Shown here in pieces: positions 37,080-47,221 of a DNA stretch of 64,000 nucleotides (positions are counted from its first letter, which is position 1; each line of letters starts with the position of its first letter). The stretch spans positions 1-64,000 of the forward strand of contig NZ_JAOWPS010000002.1 of the NCBI RefSeq assembly GCF_025753795.1, read 5' to 3'. Source of the stretch: Mesorhizobium sp. YC-39. Lineage in GTDB: Bacteria; Pseudomonadota; Alphaproteobacteria; Rhizobiales; Rhizobiaceae. The notes below the pieces were generated by a model, which did not search any database, was not told the DNA's origin, and saw only the letters and a program-made list of their open reading frames with translations. A program made the position numbers and the translations under genes.

Positions 37080-38261
37080 ATGCTGCCCCTCTTTGCCCTG
37101 TTCTTTGCCGCCTTCGCCTTCGGCACCACCGAGTTCGTCATTGCCGGCGTGCTGCCGCAAGTGGCGCAAGGCCTTGGCGTTTCGGTTCCGACTGCCGGCT
37201 ATCTCGTCTCCGGCTATGCCGGCGGCATAGCCATCGGCGGCCCCCTATTGGCCCTTGCCACCAACAGCATTTCACGCAAGGCCCTGCTGCTCGCTCTCGC
37301 CATCGCTTTCACCATCGGCCAGGCCGCCTGCGCGCTGGCGCCCGACTTTTCATCCATGCTGCTTTTGCGCATTGCCGTGGCCGTGGCGCATGGCGCCTAT
37401 TTCGGTGTCGCCATGGTGGTTGCGGTCGGCCTCGTTCCCGAGGACAGGCGCGGCATGGCCGTGGCGGTCATCCTGTCCGGCCTTACCGTCTCCAACGTCA
37501 TCGGCGTGCCGGCCGGCACCGCGATCGGCACTCTCTGGGGCTGGCGAGCCACCTTCTGGGTCATGGGCGCCCTCGGCGTGGTGGCGACCTTGGCCATGCT
37601 GGCGCTTTTGCCGCGCACGGCAGGCGCATCGAACCGGCCGGCAGGCCTGGCCCGCGAGGTGCGCGTTCTGGCCCGCCAGCAGGTCTGGACCTCGCTCATT
37701 CTGATGCTGATGTTGATGATCGGCCAGTTCACACTGTTCACCTACATCACGCCGACATTGCTTGAAGTCACCGGTCTCGACGAGAGTCTGGTCCCCTGGG
37801 TGCTGCTGTTCAACGGCGTCGGCGCCACGATTGGCGTCTTCCTCGGCGGCAAGCTTGCCGACTGGAAGCTGATGCCATCGCTGATCACCATGCTTTTCCT
37901 GCAGGCGGCCACGCTTGCCATCATCTACGCCGTCAGCCCCTATCCCGTGCCGATGATCGTCTCGATCGTCATCTGGGGTGGCCTCAGCTTCGCCATCGGC
38001 ACGCCGATCCAGACCCGTATCCTGACCTGGACCGCGGACGCCTCCAACCTTGCCTCCTCGCTGATCCCGTCCGGCTTCAATGTCGGCATCGCGCTGGCCG
38101 CATCCTTGGGGGCCGCCATGCTCAATGCCGGCTACGGCTATCGCAGCCTGCCGGTGGTCGGCGCAATCGCCATGCTGGTCGCGGTGGCGGTCGCGCTCGC
38201 CTCGCATATTTCGGAATGGCGCAGCAACGCCGCCCCGCCGCTGTCGGCCGCGGCCGAATAG
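37080..38261 (+). CDS. MFS transporter, DHA1 drug:H+ antiporter type
   Basis: A 393-residue protein with 12 predicted helices, beginning [25 protein letters not shown] (first helix and its conserved Glu). The motif-C-like [19 protein letters not shown] follows near residue 150. Sequence style is that of YdhP/AraJ-like arabinose or drug exporters. Substrate unknown. Followed by a P-type ATPase remnant on the opposite strand. Confidence 0.88.
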   Translation: MLPLFALFFAAFAFGTTEFVIAGVLPQVAQGLGVSVPTAGYLVSGYAGGIAIGGPLLALATNSISRKALLLALAIAFTIGQAACALAPDFSSMLLLRIAVAVAHGAYFGVAMVVAVGLVPEDRRGMAVAVILSGLTVSNVIGVPAGTAIGTLWGWRATFWVMGALGVVATLAMLALLPRTAGASNRPAGLAREVRVLARQQVWTSLILMLMLMIGQFTLFTYITPTLLEVTGLDESLVPWVLLFNGVGATIGVFLGGKLADWKLMPSLITMLFLQAATLAIIYAVSPYPVPMIVSIVIWGGLSFAIGTPIQTRILTWTADASNLASSLIPSGFNVGIALAASLGAAMLNAGYGYRSLPVVGAIAMLVAVAVALASHISEWRSNAAPPLSAAAE

Positions 38262-38262
38262 G

Positions 38263-38505
38263 CTACCCGTGCCAGCGCAGCAGGCGCATGGCGTTGGCGG
38301 TCACCAGCACGGTAGCGCCGGTATCGGCTAGGATCGCCGGCCACAGCCCGGCGATGCCGGATCGCCGCGTCGGCCGTCTCCGACGCCACATCCGTACCTC
38401 CACCCATGGCAATGCCGATGTCGGCGACGGCCGGCGCATCGTTGATGCCGTCGCCGACCTTCGCGGCCTTCAGCCCTTGCCGCTGCAATCCCCCGACTAT
38501 GGACG
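38263..38505 (-). pseudogene. Remnant of a heavy-metal P1B-type ATPase
   Basis: On the minus strand a piece of the P-domain end ([20 protein letters not shown], then [17 protein letters not shown]) is followed, after a frame change near 38360, by the extreme C-terminus of a P1B-ATPase, [20 protein letters not shown] and MRLLRWHG, then stop. The roughly 60-70 residues that normally form the last transmembrane helices between these pieces are missing, as is everything upstream. This is clearly a decayed gene. Confidence 0.85.
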
Positions 38506-38613
38506 GCAGGACCGTCGGCGATCAAGCGCCGGTTTGACGATTTCGACCATGAGTCATGCTCCGCTGCCCTACCCACGAGGGGCGGCGCAAAGAACCCTGC
38601 TGCAGCAGGCCCC

Positions 38614-39066
38614 CTACTGCAGCAGACCTTTGACGATGCCGCTGGCCTTGCCGAAATCCATCTGGCCGGCATATTTCTGCTTCAGCGCGGCGATCACCTT
38701 GCCCATGTCCTTCTGGCTGGTCGCACCGGTCGCGGCGATCGCCTCGCGGGCGGCGGCCGTGATGGCGGCGTCGTCCAGTTGCGTCGGCAGGAAGCCGCGG
38801 ATGATTTCCATCTCGCCGCGCTCCTGCGCGGCGAGTTCTGGCCGCTTGCCGTCTTCGAAGGCCTTGGCCGATTCCTCGCGCTGCTTCACCATCTTGGCCA
38901 GGATCTGCAGGATCTCCTCGTCGCTGGCCGGCTCCTTGCCGGCGCCGCGATTGGCGATGTCGCGATCGTGGATGGCGGCCTGGATCAGCCGCAGAGTCGG
39001 CAGCCGGTGCTTGTCCTGCGCCTTCATCGCGCTCTTCAGGGATTCGGCGATTTTTGCGCGCATCAT
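38614..39066 (-). CDS. GatB/YqeY domain-containing protein
   Basis: A 150-residue protein: MMRAKIAESLKSAMKAQD, then DEEILQILAKMVKQREES and EIIRGFLPTQLDD, the YqeY signature. YqeY resembles the tail domain of GatB, which positions tRNA in amidotransferase, but free-standing members are of unknown function. AAGGAGAAAGT precedes the tandem ATGs at 39066 and 39063. Divergent from carA. Confidence 0.92.
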   Translation of the reverse strand: MMRAKIAESLKSAMKAQDKHRLPTLRLIQAAIHDRDIANRGAGKEPASDEEILQILAKMVKQREESAKAFEDGKRPELAAQERGEMEIIRGFLPTQLDDAAITAAAREAIAATGATSQKDMGKVIAALKQKYAGQMDFGKASGIVKGLLQ

Positions 39067-39317
39067 ACTTTCTCCTTCGAACGCGGCGGAACATAGCCTC
39101 GCCGAAAGCACAAGGCAAATTCCGATGAGGCCGGCAAGCCACTGATATTGTTTGACGAAATAAATCGATGCCGGTCACTGGCTGTATGATTGACCGTTCT
39201 GGCGCCTTCCCTTATGTACTCGGCCTTGCATAAGACAATGAATTGATGCGCGGAGGCTCGAGAAATCGCTGCCGCGCTGTTTGCTGCGCACCGCACGCAG
39301 CCTTTAGGAGTGCCGCC

Positions 39318-40523
39318 ATGGCGACGATGACCGCCCCTTGGGCCACCGAGAAACCCACCGCCTTGCTTGTGCTGGCCGACGGCACCGTCATCGAGGGCCG
39401 CGGCCTTGGCGCTACCGGATCGGCCGTCGCCGAAGTCTGCTTCAACACCGCACTGACCGGCTACCAGGAAATCCTCACCGACCCCTCCTATGCCGGCCAG
39501 ATCGTCACCTTCACCTTCCCGCATATCGGCAATATCGGCACCAATGACGAGGACATCGAGGACCTCAATCCGGTCGCCCGCACCGGCGCTGTCGGCGCCG
39601 TGTTCAAGGCCGACGTCACCAACCCGTCCAATTACCGTGCCGGAGCCGGTCTCGATCAGTGGCTGAAGAAGCGCGGCATCGTCGCGTTGTCGGGCATCGA
39701 TACCCGCGCACTGACCGCGCTGATCCGTGAAAAGGGCATGCCCAACGCCGTCATCGCGCATGCGCCCGACGGCGTCTTCGACCTCGACGATCTGAAGCGT
39801 CGCGCCGCCGCGTGGTCCGGCCTGGTCGGGCTCGATCTGGCCAAGGAAGTCACGTCGGGGCAGTCGTCGGTCTGGCGCGAGACGCCCTGGGTCTGGAACG
39901 ACGGCTTTGGCGATCAGGCCGAACCGTCGATGCATGTCGTGGCCATCGACTACGGCGTCAAGCGAAACATATTGCGCCTGCTTGCCGGTCTCGGCGCCAA
40001 GGTCACCGTGGTGCCAGCCAAGACCGGCGCCGAGGAGATCCTCGCCATGCAGCCGGACGGCATCTTTCTGTCGAACGGTCCCGGCGATCCGGAAGCCACC
40101 GGCGATTATGCCGTGCCGGTCATCCAGGATCTGTTGAAGACCGACATCCCGGTGTTCGGCATCTGCCTCGGCCACCAGATGCTGGCGCTGGCGCTGGGCG
40201 GCAGCACCCAGAAGATGCATCAGGGCCATCACGGCGCCAACCATCCGGTCAAGGACCACACCACAGGCAAGGTCGAGATCGTCTCGATGAACCACGGCTT
40301 CGCCGTCGATGCCGACTCGCTGCCCGAGGGCGTCGAGGAAACCCATGTCTCGCTGTTCGACGGCTCGAACTGCGGCATCGCACTGACCGGGAGGCCTGTC
40401 TTCTCGGTCCAGCATCATCCCGAAGCCTCGCCCGGCCCGCAGGACTCGCACTATCTGTTCCGCCGCTTCGTCAACCTCATCCGCGAGAAGCGCGGCGAGG
40501 AATTGTTGGCGGAGCGGGCTTAG
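39318..40523 (+). CDS. carA: Carbamoyl-phosphate synthase small chain CarA
   Basis: A 401-residue glutaminase subunit. The N-terminal CarA domain (VLADGTVIEGRGLGATG, then CFNTALTGYQEILTDPSYAG) leads to a class I glutamine amidotransferase with nucleophile Cys in FGICLGHQML and the His/Glu in QHHPEASPGPQDS. It supplies ammonia to CarB for arginine and pyrimidine synthesis. TTAGGAG at 39304-39310 supports the ATG at 39318. The partner carB is 13.8 kb downstream rather than adjacent. Confidence 0.97.
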   Translation: MATMTAPWATEKPTALLVLADGTVIEGRGLGATGSAVAEVCFNTALTGYQEILTDPSYAGQIVTFTFPHIGNIGTNDEDIEDLNPVARTGAVGAVFKADVTNPSNYRAGAGLDQWLKKRGIVALSGIDTRALTALIREKGMPNAVIAHAPDGVFDLDDLKRRAAAWSGLVGLDLAKEVTSGQSSVWRETPWVWNDGFGDQAEPSMHVVAIDYGVKRNILRLLAGLGAKVTVVPAKTGAEEILAMQPDGIFLSNGPGDPEATGDYAVPVIQDLLKTDIPVFGICLGHQMLALALGGSTQKMHQGHHGANHPVKDHTTGKVEIVSMNHGFAVDADSLPEGVEETHVSLFDGSNCGIALTGRPVFSVQHHPEASPGPQDSHYLFRRFVNLIREKRGEELLAERA

Positions 40524-40586
40524 CGGCAGACCAGCCGGGCGGTGGAAGGACCGAAGCCAGCTTCGGTTTTCCGCGCGCCGCGCCGT

Positions 40587-41855
40587 TCAAGCCGTGTCAG
40601 TCACCGCTTCCTGCGCATGCATGCGCTCGGCTTCCTTCGGCGTCGGCTTGGCCACTTTCGTGACGAAGACGATGAGCGCCAGCGTCATGAAAATCGCGCC
40701 GAGCAGATAGGGTGCGCCACCGAAGGTCACCGGCGCGTTAGGCCCCGTAAACCAGGAAAAGATCGCCGTATAGAGCAGCGGCGTGATGATCGAGGTGATC
40801 GAGAAGATCGACGTCATCGCGCCCTGGAGTTCGCCTTGCGCCGAAGGCGGCACTTTGGCGGCAGCGAGGCTCCTGAGCGGCGGATCGGCCAACGCTTCGA
40901 GACAGCCGAAGACGATGACAGCATAGATCATCCAGCCTTGCCAGGCGAAGGCGTAGCCGAAGGCACTGAGTGCGGTAAACGCCAGACCGATTGCTGCCGT
41001 CTTCCATTCGCCAAGCCTGGGAATGACGCGCGGCAGGACTGTCGCCATGACGATCGCCCCGCACAGGCCGAAGGCGCCGAGCGAGAAGCCGATCTGCTGT
41101 TCGCTCCAGCCATAGCGGTAATTGGAGACGAACGACCAGACCGCCGGATACATCATGTGCCCCAGCGTCATCAGGAAGAAGACGAGCCCGATCCAGCCGA
41201 TGCCTTGGTAGTTGCGCATCTGGATGAGCGTACCGACCGGGTTCGCGCGTTTCCACTCGAAGCGGCGACGGTGCTTGTCATCGAGCGTTTCCGGCAAGAA
41301 AAACAGCGCGATTAGGAAGTTCACGAAAGCAAGCCCGGCAGCGAAATAGAACGGCACGCGCGGCCCGAACGTGCCGAGCAATCCGCCCAGGACCGGCCCG
41401 ATGACGAAGCCGACGCCGAAGGCGATGCCAAGCAAGCCGAAATTCTTCGCTCGGTTCTCGTCGGTCGAGATGTCGGCGATGAATGCGGATGTCGTGGAAT
41501 AGCTGGCGCCGGAAATGCCGGCCAGCACGCGCCCGATGAACAGCATCGGGTAGGACCAGGCGATGGCGCAGATCAGATTGTCGATGGAAAAGGTGAGCAC
41601 GGAGGCAAGCAGTATCGGCCGCCGTCCGAACCGGTCGCTCAACCCGCCCATGACAGGTGCAAAAACGAACTGCATCGCCGCATAGGCGAATAACAGCCAG
41701 CCGCCTTCGATCGCCGCTTCGCTGACGCCGACGCCGGTCAACTCCCTGAGATAGACCGGCAGCACCGGCATGATCATGCCGAAGCCGATTATGTCGAGCA
41801 GCAGCGTGGTAAAAACGAGCGCAAGGCCCCGCCTGGCGGTTTTGGGATCGATCAT
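40587..41855 (-). CDS. TCR/Tet-type MFS transporter
   Basis: A 422-residue exporter with 12 helices. The TetA-like motif A GGLSDRFGRRPILLASV follows the second helix, and the rest follows the TCR/Tet branch (DEN in DISTDENRAKNFGLLG, then GFVIGPVLGGLLGTFGP). It may export tetracycline-like or other drugs; resistance is not proven by sequence. The ATG at 41855 is preceded by GAGGAGATATC. Lies convergent with carA. Confidence 0.9.
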   Translation of the reverse strand: MIDPKTARRGLALVFTTLLLDIIGFGMIMPVLPVYLRELTGVGVSEAAIEGGWLLFAYAAMQFVFAPVMGGLSDRFGRRPILLASVLTFSIDNLICAIAWSYPMLFIGRVLAGISGASYSTTSAFIADISTDENRAKNFGLLGIAFGVGFVIGPVLGGLLGTFGPRVPFYFAAGLAFVNFLIALFFLPETLDDKHRRRFEWKRANPVGTLIQMRNYQGIGWIGLVFFLMTLGHMMYPAVWSFVSNYRYGWSEQQIGFSLGAFGLCGAIVMATVLPRVIPRLGEWKTAAIGLAFTALSAFGYAFAWQGWMIYAVIVFGCLEALADPPLRSLAAAKVPPSAQGELQGAMTSIFSITSIITPLLYTAIFSWFTGPNAPVTFGGAPYLLGAIFMTLALIVFVTKVAKPTPKEAERMHAQEAVTDTA

Positions 41856-42019
41856 GATGATATCTCCTCGGGCCGCCCCGGGGCGAAGGCGGACGCACCT
41901 TATAGGCGAGCCCGCTCTTCGGAACAATAAGGGAACAACTGCAACTGCCTCATCCTGACATCAGTTGCCGTCGTCACCTGCTGATACCTACTGGACGGTA
42001 AAACGGAGGTTTCTTGGCG

Positions 42020-42952
42020 TCAGATCGGGTTGTTGAACGTATCGCAATCCGAGAGCTTGCCGCTCTTGTAACCGCGCGCCAGCCAGGTCTGCCGCTGCTG
42101 CGAGGTGCCATGGTTGAAGCTTTCCGGCACGACGTAGCCCTGCATCTTCTTTTGCATCGTGTCATCGCCGATCTGCTGGGCGGCGTTCAGCGCCTCCTGG
42201 ATGTCACCCTGTTCAAGAAGGCCTTTCTGTGCGGTGAAATGCGCCCAGACGCCGGCGAAGCAGTCGGCCTGCAGTTCGACCTGCATCGACATATGGTTGG
42301 CTTCGGCCTCGCCCATCTGCTGGCGCATCTGGTTGAACTTGGGCAGGATGCCGGTGAGATTCTGGACATGATGGCCGACCTCATGCGCGATCACATAGGC
42401 CTGCGCGAAATCGCCCGAAGCGCCGAATTGCCGGTCGAGTTGCTGGAAGAAGGTGGTGTCGAGATAGACCTTGTGGTCGCCGGGGCAGTAGAACGGACCG
42501 GCCGCCGAAGAGGCGAAGCCGCAGGCCGAACGGATCTGCCCGCTGAACAGGACCAGCTTCGGATCCTCATAGGTCAGGCCCTCGGCCTGGAAAATGCCGG
42601 TCCAGGTGTCCTCGGTCTCGGCCAGCACCGTCGAGACGAACTGCTTCATCTCGTCGGAGGCCGGCGCACCTGTGCCACCGCCCTGCTCGCCGCTATTGTC
42701 GGTGATCTGGCCACCACCGCCCGGCATCAAGTCGCCGCCGCCGTTCAGTATCTGCATGGGATTGATGCCGAAAACACCCCACGCAATCAGGGCAATCACG
42801 CCGAGGATAATGAGGCTCGACAACGACATGCGGCCGCCACTGCTGCCGCCGACTGGAATGCGGAACTGACCGGGACTGCCGCCGCCGAATCCACCGCCCT
42901 GGCCGCGTTGATCCTCGACATTGTCACTCTGACGACGGCCCTTCCAGAGCAT
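42020..42952 (-). CDS. Neutral zinc metallopeptidase (YpfJ family)
   Basis: A 310-residue protein: a Gly-rich basic N-terminus, one membrane segment (SLIILGVIALIAWGVFGI, about residues 46-64), then a periplasmic zinc peptidase domain with HEVGHHVQNLTG (HExxH) near residue 195 and a Glu ligand likely in VELQADCFAGVW. YpfJ proteins have no known substrate. The first ATG matches the usual start MLWKGRRQSDNVEDQRG. Confidence 0.93.
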   Translation of the reverse strand: MLWKGRRQSDNVEDQRGQGGGFGGGSPGQFRIPVGGSSGGRMSLSSLIILGVIALIAWGVFGINPMQILNGGGDLMPGGGGQITDNSGEQGGGTGAPASDEMKQFVSTVLAETEDTWTGIFQAEGLTYEDPKLVLFSGQIRSACGFASSAAGPFYCPGDHKVYLDTTFFQQLDRQFGASGDFAQAYVIAHEVGHHVQNLTGILPKFNQMRQQMGEAEANHMSMQVELQADCFAGVWAHFTAQKGLLEQGDIQEALNAAQQIGDDTMQKKMQGYVVPESFNHGTSQQRQTWLARGYKSGKLSDCDTFNNPI

Positions 42953-43145
42953 GGCAAATCCTTATGACGCACGTTTCCGGTCCATCGGGCGGTGATCAAG
43001 CCCAATCCCGTCAGACAATAATTATCCCAATGATGGTCCCAAGTCACAGCATTTCTCACGTTGGAAAACATGCGACGGGCCCCGCCGCTCTGTCCAAGAC
43101 GCAAGCCAACTCGGGCCTGGCTGATCGTTCTAGAGGCGGCCTGGT

Positions 43146-43334
43146 TCAGCTCTTCTGCTTGGCACCAGCGCTCTTGCCGTCCGAGCTTTTCGAGCGCTCC
43201 TCGAAACGGGCGGCACCTTTTTTCAACGGGCGCCCGGTTTCTGCTTCCGTTTTGCGCTCGTCTTTCGCGGCAGCCTGCCTCAATCCCTTGGCGGCCTGCT
43301 TGCCCTTCGCGGTCGGTGCCTGTTCAACGCCCAT
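43146..43334 (-). CDS. Small Lys/Ala/Glu-rich hypothetical protein
   Basis: A 62-residue protein beginning MGVEQAPTAKGKQAAKGLRQ, highly charged and without hydrophobic segments, ending GKSAGAKQKS. The composition looks like a disordered DNA- or RNA-interacting or stress protein, but no family is recognised. AGGAGGATATC precedes the ATG at 43334, which is the best support that the frame is expressed. Lies between the metallopeptidase and mntR. Confidence 0.55.
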   Translation of the reverse strand: MGVEQAPTAKGKQAAKGLRQAAAKDERKTEAETGRPLKKGAARFEERSKSSDGKSAGAKQKS

Positions 43335-43439
43335 GATATCCTCCTCGCCTCGCGACAATCGCGTGGCACGATATCAAACGCACCGGCGATATAGCGGTTC
43401 CGGTGGATCGAATAGAATGATACGGGCGAAAATCCGGAA

Positions 43440-43937
43440 TCAGCGTGCCGCGATCATCGCCTTGCGGAAGGCTTCGAGCGTCTCGGCGCTGACATGGTGC
43501 TCGATGCCCTCGGCGTCGATGCGCGCCGTCTCGGCGCTGACTCCGAGCGAGCGCAGGAAGGCTTCCACCGTCTGATGGCGAATGCGGCTCTCTTCCGCGA
43601 CCTTGCGGCCTGCCTCGGTCAGGAACACGCCACGATAGGGTTTCCTCGAAACCAGCCCATCGGTGCACAGCCGCGTCAGCATTTTGGCCACGGTCGGCTG
43701 GGCAACGCCGAGCCGCGCCGCGATGTCGACCTGCCGCGCCTCGTTGCCGTCCTCGATCAGGTCGGCGATGAGCTCGACATAATCCTCGACCAGCGCGCTG
43801 CGGCGCGCTTCTCGCGTCTGCCGGAATCCCTCCGAATGGATTTCAGCGTCGGGCAGCGGTTCGCGCGGGACTGGTTTCTTCTTCAGCGCCAATACGCGCT
43901 CCTCCTCGACTGTCGGCGGTAAGCCGGCATTGCACAT
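43440..43937 (-). CDS. mntR: Manganese-responsive transcriptional regulator MntR
   Basis: A 165-residue DtxR-family protein. The winged helix is at about residues 45-100 ([20 protein letters not shown], then [21 protein letters not shown]), followed by metal-binding and dimerisation helices including [15 protein letters not shown] and AEGIEHHVS (His/Glu metal ligands). It represses manganese uptake when Mn is plentiful. Divergent from mntH with a 200-base shared control region. Confidence 0.92.
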   Translation of the reverse strand: MCNAGLPPTVEEERVLALKKKPVPREPLPDAEIHSEGFRQTREARRSALVEDYVELIADLIEDGNEARQVDIAARLGVAQPTVAKMLTRLCTDGLVSRKPYRGVFLTEAGRKVAEESRIRHQTVEAFLRSLGVSAETARIDAEGIEHHVSAETLEAFRKAMIAAR

Positions 43938-44060
43938 TCATAGCACGGGCTTGCCTTGTCCTGGCCGTTTATTTGCATTCGTGGACAGGTGCAACCGGCG
44001 TTTGCGGTTATCCGTCTGGGCATTGATCGGGCACATCACAAAAGCATGACCAATGAATGA

Positions 44061-44083
44061 AACATAGCTTATTGCATAATGTT
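44061..44083. promoter_or_regulatory. Candidate MntR operator upstream of mntH
   Basis: AACATAGCTTATTGCATAATGTT is an AT-rich imperfect palindrome (AACAT ends) at the middle of the mntR-mntH gap, about 55 bases before the chosen mntH start. It is the expected place for an MntR or Mur site. Symmetry and position only. Confidence 0.5.
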
Positions 44084-44137
44084 GAGTCGCAGCATAGATA
44101 GGAGGTGCAATCCTCCATTCAAGCGGAAATCCTCTCC

Positions 44138-45505
44138 ATGTCTGAAGCCGAAGCCACATCTGCGTCCCGATCCATGTGGCGATTTGCCCGGCCTGAGGAA
44201 GACGAGCAGCCCAGCCTGCGTGAGGTCAACGCCTCGATCGCGGTGCCGAATTCCGGCGTCTGGTTTCGTCGCCTGTTCGCCTTCATGGGGCCGGGCTACA
44301 TGGTTTCGGTCGGCTATATGGATCCCGGCAACTGGGCGACCGACCTCGCCGGCGGTGCCCAGTTCGGCTATACGCTGCTCTTCATCATCATGCTGTCGAA
44401 CCTGATGGCGATCCTGCTGCAGGCGCTCGCCGCCAGGCTCGGCATCGCCACCGGCCGCGATCTCGCCCAGGCCTGCCGCGCCTATTATCCGCGACCGGTC
44501 AATTTCATGCTGTGGATCGCCTGCGAGCTTGCCATCATTGCCTGCGATCTGGCCGAAGTCATCGGTACGGCGATCGCCTTGCAGTTGCTGTTCGGCATTC
44601 CGCTGATCGGCGGCGCGGTCCTGACCGCCCTCGACGCCTTTCTCGTGCTGCTGCTGATGAACAGGGGCTTCCGCTACCTCGAGGCCTTCATCGTTGCGCT
44701 TTTGATCATCATCTTCGGCTGCTTCGCCATTCAGATCTTCGCCGCCGCTCCTCCGGTCGGCTCGATCCTGCATTCGATGTTTGTGCCGTCATCGGAAATC
44801 GTCACCAACCCGGCGATGCTTTACATCGCCATCGGCATCATCGGCGCGACCGTGATGCCGCATAATCTCTACCTGCATTCCTCGATCGTACAGACCCGCG
44901 CCTATGAGCGCACCGAGGCCGGCAAGCGCGATGCCATCAAATGGGCAACGACGGATTCGACCATCGCCCTCATCCTGGCACTGTTCGTCAACGCCTCCAT
45001 CCTGATCGTATCGGCCGTGGCCTTTCATGGCACCGGTCATCAGGATGTCGCTGAGATTGGCCAGGCCTTCGAGCTCCTGTCGCCGCTGCTTGGCCTCGGC
45101 ATCGCCTCGATCCTGTTTGCCGTGGCGCTGCTGGCCTCCGGCCTGAACTCAACGGTGACGGCGACCCTCGCCGGACAGATCGTCATGGAAGGCTTCCTGC
45201 GCCTGCGCATCCCGCAATGGGCGCGGCGCCTGCTGACACGCGGCATCGCCATCATTCCCGTCGTGATCGTCACCGCGCTCTATGGCGAGAAGGGCACCGG
45301 CCAGCTCCTCGTCTTCAGCCAGGTGGTCCTGTCGATGCAGCTCCCCTTTGCGGTGGTCCCGTTGGTGCAGTTCGTGTCGGACAAGAAGAAGATGGGCACG
45401 TTCGCCATTCCGCGCGCTGTCGCGGCTCTCGCCTGGGTGGTTGCCGCCGTCATCCTGGTGCTCAACTTCAAGCTGCTCTACGACACCATCGCCGGCATCG
45501 GCTGA
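44138..45505 (+). CDS. mntH: NRAMP-type Mn2+/H+ symporter MntH
   Basis: A 455-residue transporter with 11 helices. The metal-binding helix 1 motif DPGNWATD follows [11 protein letters not shown] near residue 65, and helix 6 carries [14 protein letters not shown] near 240. It imports Mn2+ with protons. The start [12 protein letters not shown] at 44138 was chosen; GTG at 44105 next to GGAGG would add 11 residues and cannot be excluded. Under the control of the divergent MntR (inference from arrangement). Confidence 0.93.
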   Translation: MSEAEATSASRSMWRFARPEEDEQPSLREVNASIAVPNSGVWFRRLFAFMGPGYMVSVGYMDPGNWATDLAGGAQFGYTLLFIIMLSNLMAILLQALAARLGIATGRDLAQACRAYYPRPVNFMLWIACELAIIACDLAEVIGTAIALQLLFGIPLIGGAVLTALDAFLVLLLMNRGFRYLEAFIVALLIIIFGCFAIQIFAAAPPVGSILHSMFVPSSEIVTNPAMLYIAIGIIGATVMPHNLYLHSSIVQTRAYERTEAGKRDAIKWATTDSTIALILALFVNASILIVSAVAFHGTGHQDVAEIGQAFELLSPLLGLGIASILFAVALLASGLNSTVTATLAGQIVMEGFLRLRIPQWARRLLTRGIAIIPVVIVTALYGEKGTGQLLVFSQVVLSMQLPFAVVPLVQFVSDKKKMGTFAIPRAVAALAWVVAAVILVLNFKLLYDTIAGIG

Positions 45506-45565
45506 AAGTTTCTCTCAGCCAGGACGGTCGCGACAAATCGGCAATCCGCGCTATCTTGCCTGGCC

Positions 45566-46405
45566 ATGACGCAAATCGCCGAAGCTCGAAAATTCTACGC
45601 GCGGCTGCTGGCCGCCCATGCCGGCTCGGCCGATCCACGCCTCGAAGCGGTTTTCACTGAGGTGCCGCGCGAAGCCTTTCTCGGCCCCGGGCCATGGACG
45701 GTCATCGCCGGTAACGCCAAACTCGAAACGCCGAGCGCCGACCCGGTCCATATCTACCAGAATGTGCTGGTGGCGCTCGATGCCGAAAAAGGCATCAACA
45801 ATGGCGAACCGGTCCTGCATGCGATGTGGATCGGCAAGGTGGCGCCAAAACCCGGCGAGGCCGTCACCCATGTCGGCGCCGGAACCGGCTATTACACCGC
45901 ACTGCTTGCACGGCTGGTTTCGCCCGGCACCGTCACCGCCTTCGAGCTGGAGGACGATCTTGCCGCCTGTGCGCAGCTGAATCTCGAGCCCTATGGCAAT
46001 GTGAGCGTCATCCATGGCGACGCGGTGACCGGCGAGCTGCCGCCGTCAGACATCATCTATGTCAATGCCGGCGTCGTGGCGCCGCCAGCCGACTGGCTGA
46101 AGGCGCTGAAGCCCGGTGGCCGCATGGTCTTTCCCTGGCGCCCGGCCGAGCGCATCGGCCTGGCGGTCACGGTGACCCGCACCGAGCGGGGTTTTGCCTG
46201 CGACCCGTTCATGCGGTCATGGTTCATCCCTTGTGTCGGCGCTTCACTCGCCGGCCCGGAGGCGAAAATCCCCGACCGCGACAAGGCCGCGCGCAGCCGC
46301 TCGATCTGGCTGACGGCCGACAAGGCGCCGGACCGCACCGCCATCGCCATCATCGGTGACGTCTGGTTCTCGTCGAAAGACATTCGCCGCCGGCCAGCAG
46401 GCTGA
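45566..46405 (+). CDS. PCMT-like class I SAM-dependent methyltransferase
   Basis: A 279-residue protein related to protein-L-isoaspartate methyltransferase: VPREAFLGPGPW near the N-terminus and the SAM-binding VTHVGAGTGYYTALLARLV near residue 110, followed by VTAFELEDDLA. The usual PCMT motif around the active Ser is not obvious, so it may not repair isoaspartate. Follows mntH by 60 bases; could be cotranscribed. Confidence 0.78.
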   Translation: MTQIAEARKFYARLLAAHAGSADPRLEAVFTEVPREAFLGPGPWTVIAGNAKLETPSADPVHIYQNVLVALDAEKGINNGEPVLHAMWIGKVAPKPGEAVTHVGAGTGYYTALLARLVSPGTVTAFELEDDLAACAQLNLEPYGNVSVIHGDAVTGELPPSDIIYVNAGVVAPPADWLKALKPGGRMVFPWRPAERIGLAVTVTRTERGFACDPFMRSWFIPCVGASLAGPEAKIPDRDKAARSRSIWLTADKAPDRTAIAIIGDVWFSSKDIRRRPAG

Positions 46406-46550
46406 AATCATCGGGGGCGAGTGTGAGAGCTGAAGCGCCAGAATTTTTCCGGCCCTGTCGGATGAGCGCCTGCTCGCCCGTCCTTTGGCCGAAATCCGGC
46501 CCCGACGGTACGGGTAATGAAATACGGGTAATGAAAAGGGAGAACATCAA

Positions 46551-47203
46551 ATGAGGAAGATCATCGCCTCGACATTTGTCAGCCTCGATGGCGTCATGCA
46601 GGCGCCCGGCGGACCGGAGGAAGATCCGGTCGGCGGTTTCGAGTTCGGCGGCTGGACGTTCCATTACTGGGATGATGTGATGGGCGCCGCGATGGATGAG
46701 ACGTTCTCGAAACCCTTCGCGCTGCTGCTCGGCCGCAGGACCTATGACATCTTCGCCGCCTACTGGCCCTATCAGAAGAGCGGTCTGATCGCCGACAGTT
46801 TCAACGCCGCCACCAAATATGTGGCGACGCACAGGCCAGACTCGCTGTCCTGGCAGAACAGCCAGTCGCTTGGCGATGATGTCGTGGCCACGCTGCGCCA
46901 GCTCAAGCAGGAAGATGGCCCGGATCTGCTCATCCAGGGATCGAGCAGGCTGATCCAGACCCTGCTCGCCAATGGCCTGATCGACGAGATCACCCTGCTG
47001 ATCTTCCCGCTGGTGCTGGGCAAGGGCAAGCGGCTGTTCGGCGATGACGCGCTGCCCGCCGCCTTCAGCTCACCAAGTCGCAGGCTTCGAGCACCGGCGT
47101 CGTCATGATGCGTTATCAACGCGGCGGCGAGATCAAGACCGGGTCATTCGCGACGGAAGAGCCTTCAGCGGCCGAGCTGGAGAGGCGCAAGAACTGGAAG
47201 TAG
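46551..47203 (+). pseudogene. Dihydrofolate-reductase/RibD C-terminal-fold protein, frameshifted near its end
   Basis: The frame from 46551 gives a RibD-C/DHFR-like protein (RKIIASTFVSLDGVMQAPGG, LLLGRRTYDIFAAYWP, LLIQGSSRLIQTLL, LLIFPLVLGKGKRLFG) that ends out of family at 47108. In the -1 frame from about 47067 the expected tail continues: LTKSQASSTGVVMMRYQ, then TGSFATEEPSAAELERRKNW and stop at 47203. One missing A in TTC(A)AGCTC explains the shift. Either a recent inactivating mutation, a gene still making a slightly altered C-terminus, or a sequencing error. Confidence 0.8.
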
Positions 47204-47221
47204 CTTTGCAGGACCTTGCAC

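Noticed and set aside
39063..40451. 462-codon frame on the minus strand opposite carA
   Set aside because: carA is certain by motif and length; the antisense frame has no family resemblance or ribosome-binding site.
40587..41855. Definite tetracycline-resistance gene
   Set aside because: It belongs to the TCR/Tet branch of MFS, but the family includes many chromosomal exporters of other compounds; resistance cannot be assigned.
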